The translations under genes were made by a program, and so were the position numbers. The notes beneath the pieces are model-generated. The model had not been told where the DNA came from, did not search any database, and was given only the letters and a program-made list of their open reading frames with translations. DNA of 64,000 nt from Zobellia roscoffensis (GTDB lineage Bacteria; Bacteroidota; Bacteroidia; Flavobacteriales; Flavobacteriaceae): assembly GCF_015330165.1 (NCBI RefSeq), contig NZ_JADDXT010000002.1, positions 2,168,504 to 2,232,503 on the forward strand, written 5' to 3'. Shown piece by piece: positions 56,852 to 64,000 of this stretch. Every line of letters starts with the position of its first letter. The stretch's first letter is position 1.

Positions 56852-58840
56852 ATGTCAGGTAATGTAAAAGACAAAAATATATCTATGGGGATTCAGGAAA
56901 AATCGTCGCAAGAAACACTGGTCGATAAACTTTCGAGAGAAATTGAGGCGAACTTGAACAATGATCAGTTTGGGGTAGACCATCTTGCGGAAAACGTGGG
57001 TATGAGCAGGTCAAATCTGCATAGAAAACTACATAAGACATTAGGTATTTCCACAAGTCAGTTTATAAGGGAATATCGACTAAAACGAGCGTTAAAAATT
57101 CTTCAAGAAGAGGATGTCACCGCTTCGGAAACAGCATATCGTGTAGGTTTTAGCAGTGCCACTTATTTTAGTACTTGTTTTCATAAGTTTTATGGGTATA
57201 CGCCAGGCGAAGTCAAATCTAGGTTAAAAGATGAGTTAGTAGTGGAAGAACAATCCGCTATTATCAATATTAAAAAGGACCATTGGAACAGAAAGAGATC
57301 TATTCTCTGGGTTGCTTTACCATTGGTTCTCCTTCTTTTAATTGTGTTTTTTTATAGACAGACCTCAAGAGACGAGACATCAATTCCAGTAACAGAAAAT
57401 GCAACCGATACTAAGTCAATTGCAGTTCTGCCCCTTAAAAATTGGACGGGAAATCCGGATTTGGAATATGTAAGCGATGGCATGACGGATGCGGTTATCT
57501 CAAGATTAACAAAGGTGAGTGCTATTGATAAGGTAATTCCTTTTACCTCTACCGTAAAATTCAAGGAAACGGATAAAACTACCCAAGAAATAGCGGCAGA
57601 ATTAGGTGTTACGAACCTGTTGCAGGGGAATCTTCAGATTTCAGGAGACCAAATTAAAATTAACCTTCAATTAATTCATGGGAAATCAAATGAACATATT
57701 TGGTCACAGGAATACACCAAAGAATGGAAATCTGACGAAATCTTTGACCTGCAGACCGAGGTAGTAGAAGGAATAGTGAATAACATGAATGCCACAATAG
57801 CTAAAGATGAATTAGCCAATATTAAAAAAGTGCCGACAAAAAGTAAAGATGCCTATTCGTATTATCTTCAAGGGGAATTTCAAAGAAATAAAGGAGACGA
57901 ACTATCATATTCCAATGCTATAAACCTTTATAAGAATGCTATTGCGGCAGATTCAAATTTTATAGAAGCCTATGTGGATATGGCTAATGTTTGGCATATG
58001 GGCGGCTCCGTTTGGGGTTTTTACGAGGAGCAAATTGCTTGGGGTAATGCGAAAGCATTATTGGAACAAGCTCTAAAAATAGAACCAACGAATTTACGCG
58101 TTGAAGAAGAGCTAAATACAGGACGATTTTTTTATGATTGGAATTTTGAACTTGTAGAGAAATTTTATAAAAAAATATTAGATGATTCCATCCTAGACAA
58201 ACCATCTGTTATTTCTCTAGATTACCCTATAAAAACCGGAAGACCAGAAAAAACTCTGGAGACCGTTCAAGATTTAAAGATAAATGATCCATCAAACGTA
58301 TTTTATCCATTTTTTAAAGCAGAGGCTATGTTTTATTTAGGCTCTAATGATGAGGCCTTAAAAATATTAACGCAATCAGACCCTTTTTATACGGATAACT
58401 GGTTTTATTTACGAGAATCTACCAAGTTATATTATTATTTGGGAGCATATGAAAAATCGAGGATTCAACTTGAAAAAGTAGTAACTAAATTTTCAGATTA
58501 TCCACCAATACTAATGTGGTTTAACGCTGTCTACGCTAAAATGGAGGGTGAGAATTCGGAAGTAAATAAGCATTTAAACGAGTTGCAAAACGAGTACAAA
58601 AAAGGTTCGTCAGGCAGCCCAGCATGGTTTATCGCCCTCTATTATGCCCATATTAATGATTATGAAAGAACTTTTGAATGGCTTCAAAAATCGTATGATA
58701 GGCATGAAGTAGAAATGACCTGGCTACGGGAAGAACCATTATTAGCACCTATTAGAAATGATTTGCGATACAGAGAACTGTACGATAAGGTCGGGTTTTC
58801 CAACATCGAGTTACCTATTAAATCTTCTTCGCAACACTAG
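56852..58840 (+). CDS. membrane-bound AraC-type regulator with periplasmic TPR domain (copy 2)
   Basis: A 662-aa paralogue of the preceding gene with the same order: AraC helix-turn-helix (residues 25-130), one membrane helix (about 155-172), TolB-like part (KSIAVLPLKNWTGNPDLEYV) and TPR repeats. The HTH recognition helices and the C-terminal 60 residues (SGSPAWFIALYYAH...) are nearly identical between copies, while the middle TPR part has diverged most. This suggests a shared DNA target but different periplasmic input. Confidence 0.88.
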   Translation: MSGNVKDKNISMGIQEKSSQETLVDKLSREIEANLNNDQFGVDHLAENVGMSRSNLHRKLHKTLGISTSQFIREYRLKRALKILQEEDVTASETAYRVGFSSATYFSTCFHKFYGYTPGEVKSRLKDELVVEEQSAIINIKKDHWNRKRSILWVALPLVLLLLIVFFYRQTSRDETSIPVTENATDTKSIAVLPLKNWTGNPDLEYVSDGMTDAVISRLTKVSAIDKVIPFTSTVKFKETDKTTQEIAAELGVTNLLQGNLQISGDQIKINLQLIHGKSNEHIWSQEYTKEWKSDEIFDLQTEVVEGIVNNMNATIAKDELANIKKVPTKSKDAYSYYLQGEFQRNKGDELSYSNAINLYKNAIAADSNFIEAYVDMANVWHMGGSVWGFYEEQIAWGNAKALLEQALKIEPTNLRVEEELNTGRFFYDWNFELVEKFYKKILDDSILDKPSVISLDYPIKTGRPEKTLETVQDLKINDPSNVFYPFFKAEAMFYLGSNDEALKILTQSDPFYTDNWFYLRESTKLYYYLGAYEKSRIQLEKVVTKFSDYPPILMWFNAVYAKMEGENSEVNKHLNELQNEYKKGSSGSPAWFIALYYAHINDYERTFEWLQKSYDRHEVEMTWLREEPLLAPIRNDLRYRELYDKVGFSNIELPIKSSSQH

Positions 58841-59133
58841 ATTTTCCATCTTATTTCAACAATTTTTGAAGGTTTTGCACCATAATTTAAACTGTTGATT
58901 TAAAGCTTAATAGGTTTGGAACATATTTGTAATAAGTGCATTGTAATTCTTTAAATCTTTGTTTTGATGAGTCTATGGATAGTTAGACGAAAACTAAAAC
59001 ATGAACTTTTAATAGGGTGACGAGCTATTTGTGCTATCCTTTGATTAAAACGTTCCATCTTATAAATTCGTTTGCATTTATACTGTTGATAGTCAATGTT
59101 TTAAGTGTACTATAAACCCAAAATTTTCAAATC

Positions 59134-60210
59134 ATGCCATTATTTATGGACATACACAAGGTAGATTCCGATGACTTCACTGTCAAAGACGTTATTCAGG
59201 CCCATTTACATGATCTTGCTGTACAAGAGCGTTTCGGAGTTATTCAACGTAAGTATTGGGTGAACGAAGAGAACAAAATGGTGTTTTGCCTAATGGAAGG
59301 CCCAAATAAAGAAGCCTGTCACAAAACGCACGCGGAATCACATGGTATGACCGCCTGTAATATCATTGAAGTTTCTGATGATGAGTACAATATTTTTATG
59401 GCACAGGGAAGCACCCAAAAGGAAGATTTAGCCTATACTGCGAATGGTGACCTTGATACGGGTTTCAGAACAATAATGCTAATAAGTACATCGGACTTTT
59501 CAGGAAATTACCGGCATTATATAAAGGAGACAAGAAGTTTGATTGATAAATTTCATGGAAAAATAGTGCGCCAGCCTAATGAAGATGAGACCATGGCATC
59601 TTTTCTGTTAGCTTCCGATGCCATTATAGCGGCAATGGCTATTGCTAATTTACTACAGACCATTCCGGTTAATTTTGAATACCGATTGGCCCTAGTCAGT
59701 GGTAGTCCTGTTGATGAAAAAGGAGTAGACCTATTTGAGGAAACCAAAAAAAAGGTACGCACTCTTTGTTGGGTAGGATTGAGCAAAGTAGTCTATATGG
59801 ATGCCATTACAGAGGTGCTTTCCCATAAAGAATCGAACACACCCAAGATAAATCACGCTCATGTGAAAATTGTAAACGCGACCGATTTTTTGTTCTGTGA
59901 AAAACTGTCCTTAATTTTAAATAATGAATTGAATGACCCCAATTTCAAAGGCGACGTACTTAGTCATCAATTACACCTAAGCAAGGCGCAGACGTATAGA
60001 AAAATAAAATCGCTTACTGGTATGTCGCCTAATACGATGATACGAGAACTGCGGCTCCGAAAATCACTCAGGGCTTTAAAGTGCAATGACCAAACCGTAG
60101 CCGAAATTGCATATGATTTGGGTTTTAATAGTCCCACATATTTTACAAGGGTCTTTAGAAACCGGTATGATGTGCTTCCCACATCTTTTGCCAGATTAAA
60201 TGCCGTCTAA
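59134..60210 (+). CDS. three-part regulator: DUF4242 + cyclase-like domain + AraC helix-turn-helix
   Basis: A 358-aa protein. Residues 1-90 match the DUF4242/SCO4226-type domain (nickel-binding in the studied member), with a histidine/cysteine-containing stretch CHKTHAESHGMTAC. Residues 110-245 (IMLISTSDFSGNYRHYIKE...HGKIVRQPNEDE...LALVSGSPVDEKGVDLFEET) resemble a class III nucleotide cyclase fold, without the metal-binding aspartates I would expect. Residues 265-358 form an AraC helix-turn-helix (VAEIAYDLGFNSPTYFTRVF). It precedes the thiosulfate gene group on the same strand and is probably its regulator. Confidence 0.78.
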   Translation: MPLFMDIHKVDSDDFTVKDVIQAHLHDLAVQERFGVIQRKYWVNEENKMVFCLMEGPNKEACHKTHAESHGMTACNIIEVSDDEYNIFMAQGSTQKEDLAYTANGDLDTGFRTIMLISTSDFSGNYRHYIKETRSLIDKFHGKIVRQPNEDETMASFLLASDAIIAAMAIANLLQTIPVNFEYRLALVSGSPVDEKGVDLFEETKKKVRTLCWVGLSKVVYMDAITEVLSHKESNTPKINHAHVKIVNATDFLFCEKLSLILNNELNDPNFKGDVLSHQLHLSKAQTYRKIKSLTGMSPNTMIRELRLRKSLRALKCNDQTVAEIAYDLGFNSPTYFTRVFRNRYDVLPTSFARLNAV

Positions 60211-60604
60211 GAGTAATTTTTGTATGTATAGTCCATGTTTCTTTTGTTGTTGAATAGAATATGATGTTGGTTTTAAGACCCTTATATAATTTGGCAATCG
60301 GGTTTGCAAAGTTTTTCAATTTCTAAGTTTTATAGTGTTTGAACCAGATGAACCATTTGTTTCATCTTTTGAGATAAAAAGTACAAGCGTGTTTCAAATG
60401 TTCGAACCTTTGAAACAAAACTTACATTTCTCCGGCATTTCCTATTGTAGTTTTACATTAATAAATTGAAGTAAGACCATAGATCTCTTACTGATTATAT
60501 TCCCTCCTAAACATTATTGGAATACAACGGGACACCCAATGTCCGCTAGAAAGTACTGCCCAATTTTTGGTTTGCAATACATAGAATAACAGAGAGTAAT
60601 TATA
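60211..60604. promoter_or_regulatory. upstream control region of the thiosulfate oxidation operon
   Basis: No gene. GTTTCAAA (60391-60398) and TTTGAAAC (60409-60416) flank a central GTTCGAAC, giving a 26-bp almost perfect palindrome. The right arm begins a 19-bp element, TTTGAAACAAAACTTACAT (60409-60427), that recurs with one change at 63652-63670. A second weaker inverted repeat, GATGAA/TTCATC, lies at 60347-60366. A -7 like TAGTTTTA lies near 60448. Confidence 0.6.
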
Positions 60605-61657
60605 ATGGAAACGGTAAAAAAATATCGGTTTTGTAAAAATGTCAAGAGGTTGAGAAAGAGGCTTTCTATTCCCTTTGTGACACTGTTGCTACTATCTCTT
60701 TTTTTGCTTTGGACGTGTTGGGGAGGATTGTTTACTGGTTACATAAACCAGAGCGTATTCAATGAAATGTACGATATGAATTATGACATTTCAAAGCTGA
60801 CAAATTCCGATGAAGATGAACTAATAAAGCAAGGATATGAGGTATTCCGGAATACCTCAAAATATATAGGTCCAAACAGTGGGAAAAGCAATAAGGTCTT
60901 TGCAGGAAACAATCTTTCCTGTTCCAATTGTCATTTGTGGTCCGGAACTAAACCTTACGCGGCACCTTTAATCGGCATTATACAAAGATTTCCCCAGTTC
61001 AGGGGCAGGGAAAATAAGATAGGAACTATTGAAGAGCGTATTAACGGTTGCATGGAACGTAGCATGAACGGTAAAATGTTGCCGCCAGAGAGTAAAGAAA
61101 TGAAAGCTATGATCTCATATTTGAATTGGTTGAGCCGATTCGCTCCAAAAGATGGTAAAATCAAAGGGCAGGGTTTTGTGAAAATTAAGATTCCTGATAG
61201 GGCTGTCAATCTTGAAATGGGAAAAAGTGTTTTTACCGCCAATTGTATTGTATGCCATGGCAAGAATGGGCAAGGTAAAAGGTCAGTTGATGGTGTTGAT
61301 ACACATTATGAGTATCCACCACTTTGGGGAGGTGATAGCTACAATAATGGGGCGGGAATGACAAGGGTAATTACTGCGGCCCAATTTATTAAGACCAATA
61401 TGCCATTTGGGGCAACCTATGAAAATCCAGTTTTAACGGATGAAGAAGCCTATGACGTGGCAGGGTTTATTAACCAACAAAGGCGACCGCAAAAACTAAA
61501 TAAGGACAAAGATTTTCCGGACTTAAAGAAAAAGCCGGTCTCAACGCCATATCCACCATATGCCGATACCTTTTCAATAACACAGCATCAGTTGGGGCCA
61601 TTCAAACCTATAATAGATCACTATAAAATCAACCACAATATTGTTAAATCTAAATAA
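60605..61657 (+). CDS. tsdA: TsdA-like diheme cytochrome c (thiosulfate dehydrogenase)
   Basis: A 350-aa periplasmic cytochrome. An N-terminal hydrophobic helix (residues 23-42) exports or anchors it. Two heme sites are present: CSNCH near residue 101 and CIVCH near 215. The block NLSCSNCHLWSGTKPYAAP and the later RINGCMERSMNGKMLPPES match TsdA, which joins two thiosulfate molecules to tetrathionate. The reverse reaction occurs in some members. It heads a same-strand group with two DsrE-like proteins and a TauE exporter, which supports a sulfur role. Confidence 0.85.
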   Translation: METVKKYRFCKNVKRLRKRLSIPFVTLLLLSLFLLWTCWGGLFTGYINQSVFNEMYDMNYDISKLTNSDEDELIKQGYEVFRNTSKYIGPNSGKSNKVFAGNNLSCSNCHLWSGTKPYAAPLIGIIQRFPQFRGRENKIGTIEERINGCMERSMNGKMLPPESKEMKAMISYLNWLSRFAPKDGKIKGQGFVKIKIPDRAVNLEMGKSVFTANCIVCHGKNGQGKRSVDGVDTHYEYPPLWGGDSYNNGAGMTRVITAAQFIKTNMPFGATYENPVLTDEEAYDVAGFINQQRRPQKLNKDKDFPDLKKKPVSTPYPPYADTFSITQHQLGPFKPIIDHYKINHNIVKSK

Positions 61658-61663
61658 TTAATT

Positions 61664-62344
61664 ATGAGAACAAAGAACATGAATTCAAGAAGAAAGTTTA
61701 TGGGTTCGGTACTTATGGGTGCTACTGCAAGTACCTTTTCAATAATTACCAACCCAGTGCATGCCAATATGCTAGAATTTGATGATAAAAAAATGACGGA
61801 GGCCGAAGATTGGTTCGAAAATATTAAAGGCGAGCATCGCATTGTCTACGATGGGTCTACGCCCCATGATGGTTTTCCTGTTATCTGGAACTGGGCTTTT
61901 TATCTGTCAAATAATGAAACCGGTTCTAGTGATGATGATATTACGGCAATGACGGTTTTACGACACAACGCCATTCCGTTTGCATTAAAATCAGAAGTGT
62001 GGAAGAAGTACAAGCTGGGAGAGGTCTTCGGAGTAAATGATAATGCCACCAAGGCTCCCTCTTTACGGAATCCTTATTACGAACCAATGGAAGGAGATTT
62101 TCCCATGCCTGTAATTCAGGGTATAAAAGACATGCAACAAAGAGGAGCCATGTTCTGCGTTTGCAATTTGGCTCTTTCAGTATATAGTGGTGTCGTTGCC
62201 CAAAAAATGGGGCTGGATGCTAAAGAAGTATATCAAGAATGGCTAGATGCGGTTCAACCGGGAATTCATGTAGTTCCTTCCGGTGTCTGGGCATTAGGAA
62301 GAGCCCAAAAGAAAGGTTGTGGCTACATTTTTGCCGGAAATTAA
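61664..62344 (+). CDS. Tat-exported DsrE-like protein
   Basis: A 226-aa protein with a twin-arginine signal (SRRKFMGSVLMG, residues 8-19) and cleavage near NPVHA (about 35). The mature part is not a known enzyme to me. Its second half (MFCVCNLALSVYSGVVAQ...VVPSGVWALGRAQKKGCGYIF) resembles the DsrE fold seen in the next gene, with a CVC pair near residue 164. A further ATG at 61679 is an alternative start. It begins 6 bp after tsdA. Tat export suggests that it folds, perhaps with a cofactor, before export. Confidence 0.7.
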   Translation: MRTKNMNSRRKFMGSVLMGATASTFSIITNPVHANMLEFDDKKMTEAEDWFENIKGEHRIVYDGSTPHDGFPVIWNWAFYLSNNETGSSDDDITAMTVLRHNAIPFALKSEVWKKYKLGEVFGVNDNATKAPSLRNPYYEPMEGDFPMPVIQGIKDMQQRGAMFCVCNLALSVYSGVVAQKMGLDAKEVYQEWLDAVQPGIHVVPSGVWALGRAQKKGCGYIFAGN

Positions 62345-62364
62345 TAATCTAAAATTTAGGAAAG

Positions 62365-62778
62365 ATGAAAAAGTATATACAATTGGCAATGGTGCTATTC
62401 GTAACGAACATTGCCGTAGCCCAAGAAAAGCCCATAAAAGTTGTTTTTGATGTAACAAGCGCAAATACCGATGTGCATAAATCCGCAGCCCGTCATGTAC
62501 GATTAATGTCGGAGACCTATCCGGATTCTGAATTTGAACTCGTGGTGTATAGCAGTGCTTACAGTATGGTTGATAATAATTCTTCTGCTGCAGGTGAGAC
62601 ACTTCGCGAAATTGTAAAGAATGATAATGTCTCTATTGTGGTGTGTGCAAATACCTTAAAAAGGAATAAAAAGAGTATTAGCGATCTGATTCCTGGCGTT
62701 ACCACTGTGCCCGACGGTATTTATGAGATTATTGCCAAACAACAGCTTGGCTGGGGCTATATAAAAGAAGGAAAATAA
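62365..62778 (+). CDS. periplasmic DsrE-family protein
   Basis: A 137-aa protein with a signal peptide (cleavage near AVAQ, residue 20). The DsrE fold is recognisable in KVVFDVTSANTDVHKSA, FELVVYSSAYSM, VSIVVCANTLKRN and VPDGIYEIIAKQQLGWGYI. The single cysteine in VCANT is at the place where DsrE-type sulfur carriers hold their persulfide. It probably carries or senses sulfur in the periplasm. It is co-transcribed with tsdA and the Tat protein gene. Confidence 0.83.
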   Translation: MKKYIQLAMVLFVTNIAVAQEKPIKVVFDVTSANTDVHKSAARHVRLMSETYPDSEFELVVYSSAYSMVDNNSSAAGETLREIVKNDNVSIVVCANTLKRNKKSISDLIPGVTTVPDGIYEIIAKQQLGWGYIKEGK

Positions 62779-62799
62779 CCAAACTATAACCTGCTGAGC

Positions 62800-63606
62800 A
62801 TGGAAACCATCCATATTTTGGGATATTTGGGGGCTTTGGCCATAGGTGTTGTATTGGGGCTGATGGGAGGTGGTGGGTCCATTATGGCTGTTCCTATTTT
62901 CACCTATTTATTTCAAATCAGTCCCGTTGCAACAACCACGTATTCATTATTTGTGGTGGGTACTTCTGCCTCGGTAGGAGCAGTAAAAAGTTTCAAAAAG
63001 GGTTTGATAGATTTTAAGATAGCTTTGGTTTTTGCCATTCCTGCATTTGTAGCAGTATATATCGCTAGAAGGTTTATAGTTCCAATAATTCCGGAAAAAC
63101 TGATTTCGGTAGGCGGTGTTGTGCTGACTAGAAATATGAGTATTATGTTACTTTTTGCCATATTAATGTTGGTGGCATCATTGTCAATGATATTTAAGAA
63201 AGAGCGTGCCGTTGAGGATAAAATAATGACGCTGTATAATTACCCTTTGATGGTAGGAGGAGGGATAATCATTGGTGTCTTGACTGGAATAGTTGGTATA
63301 GGCGGCGGATTTTTAATCATTCCGGTTTTGGTATTACTTGTAAAACTCCCCATGAAAAAAGCGGTGGCAACGTCACTGTTTATAATCGCCCTAAAATCAT
63401 TGATTGGGTTTTCAGGTGATTTAGGTAACCTAGAAATCAATTGGACATTCCTATCAGTATTTACCTTGATTTCTATTGCCGGGATATTTTTGGGAGTCTA
63501 CCTATCATCTTTTGTAAAGTGCGAAAGACTAAAGAGAAGTTTCGGCTGGTTTGTGCTCATAATGGCCATAAGTATTTTTTGTAAAGAAGTAGGTAACCAA
63601 CTCTAG
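62800..63606 (+). CDS. TauE/SafE-family sulfite/anion exporter
   Basis: A 268-aa membrane protein with eight helices and the two family repeats: GVVLGLMGGGGSIMAVPIFTYL near residue 17 and GVLTGIVGIGGGFLIIPVLVLL near 158. TauE/SafE proteins export sulfite or organosulfonates. Together with TsdA and DsrE it points to removal of toxic sulfur oxidation products. Last gene of the tsdA group. Confidence 0.9.
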   Translation: METIHILGYLGALAIGVVLGLMGGGGSIMAVPIFTYLFQISPVATTTYSLFVVGTSASVGAVKSFKKGLIDFKIALVFAIPAFVAVYIARRFIVPIIPEKLISVGGVVLTRNMSIMLLFAILMLVASLSMIFKKERAVEDKIMTLYNYPLMVGGGIIIGVLTGIVGIGGGFLIIPVLVLLVKLPMKKAVATSLFIIALKSLIGFSGDLGNLEINWTFLSVFTLISIAGIFLGVYLSSFVKCERLKRSFGWFVLIMAISIFCKEVGNQL

Positions 63607-63651
63607 TTGTATGCGATGCGGGTTTACCCAAATGGCACATATGTATTATCA

Positions 63652-63685
63652 TTTGAACCAAAACTTACATGGTAAAATACGTTTG
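63652..63685 (+). promoter_or_regulatory. shared 19-bp element and -7 box before the last gene
   Basis: TTTGAACCAAAACTTACAT (63652-63670) repeats the element at 60409-60427 with one change. TACGTTTG (63678-63685) is an exact TAnnTTTG -7 box. The distance to the start codon (about 180 bp) is nearly the same as for tsdA. Confidence 0.6.
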
Positions 63686-63850
63686 ATAGGTAATTTTAAT
63701 GAAACGCGATGTATGGCTGTACAACCCGCTGTCCATGCTCAAAACTCCCCCTTTTTTGTTTTTAATTAGTGATTCGGAAAAAGTAAAATTTTCTAGGTCA
63801 CATGACTCAAGATTTATATATCCATTTAAATAACAGTTAAAAAAGGAATC

Positions 63851-64000
63851 ATGATAGAGACACAGACAGACAAGAAAGAAGCATTGCTAGAAAAGTTAGA
63901 GGTCATTTTTCAAAATTGCCGAGACCGAGCGGCACACTACGATGCCAATAATCTATTTTTTCAGGAAGATTTTGATGAACTTAAAGAAGCTGGGTATCTG
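63851..64000 (+). CDS. acyl-CoA dehydrogenase-like flavoprotein (partial, cut by the window end)
   Basis: The first 50 residues (IETQTDKKEALLEKLEVIF, then NCRDRAAHYDANNLFF and EELKEAGYL-like text) match the N-terminus of acyl-CoA dehydrogenase/DszC/SfnB-type flavoproteins, where a helix near RAAHYD and the EDFDELKEAGYL turn are typical. In sulfur gene groups such proteins often handle organosulfur compounds or act as monooxygenases, but the fragment is too short to choose. The gene runs past 64000. Confidence 0.65.
   Translation, partial: MIETQTDKKEALLEKLEVIFQNCRDRAAHYDANNLFFQEDFDELKEAGYL

Overview
The window looks like a chromosome segment of a marine member of the Flavobacteriaceae (Bacteroidota), probably near Zobellia, Maribacter or Arenibacter; that genus-level placement is an inference. 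The support is AT-rich DNA, Bacteroidota-type -7 promoter elements (TAnnTTTG, for example TATCTTTG before the tRNA), a TamB gene followed by the lipoprotein form of TamA (TamL), a surface protein with a type IX secretion-like tail, and AraC/TPR membrane regulators. No rRNA, insertion sequence, integrase or CRISPR array was recognised.

Layout. 1-8.1 kb: the end of an exopolysaccharide locus (acyltransferases, three glycosyltransferases, a Wzc-type tyrosine kinase) closed by a strong terminator. 8.2-12.2 kb: a lipoprotein, a tRNA-Arg(UCU) followed by three identical 174-bp tandem repeats that each begin with the tRNA 3' end, and a sensor kinase/receiver pair. 12.4-17.5 kb: both subunits of methylmalonyl-CoA mutase and the polyprenyl-phosphate sugar transferase that probably starts polysaccharide repeat units. 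18.0-20.7 kb: two paralogous small-RNA candidates and a small stress-type operon with two dehydrogenases. 21-30.9 kb: a peroxiredoxin, a hydrolase pair, tamB-tamL and a BLUF photoreceptor.

30.9-50.2 kb is a dense stress and starvation island: Dps, a YciF-like ferritin, AraC regulators, an AraC/receiver/multi-PAS kinase operon, DUF1328 and small lipoproteins, an inactive-looking SRAP protein, a PA2169-type protein, topoisomerase IB, two AI-2E-type permeases, MscS, an SLC13 transporter, a ribosome hibernation factor, dehydrogenases and YihY. Several small genes lie here, including 43-, 53- and 53-aa proteins. Five promoters in or near this island share a T-tract about 27-28 bp upstream of the -7 element, which suggests a regulon.

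50.4-58.8 kb: a 1321-aa Calx-beta/thrombospondin-3 surface protein, divergent from two tandem AraC-TM-TPR regulators. 59.1-64 kb: a sulfur-oxidation island with a three-part DUF4242/cyclase-like/AraC regulator, a TsdA-like diheme cytochrome, a Tat-exported DsrE-like protein, a periplasmic DsrE protein, a TauE/SafE exporter and the start of an acyl-CoA-dehydrogenase-like flavoprotein. The cytochrome operon and the last gene share a 19-bp upstream element at nearly the same distance from their start codons.
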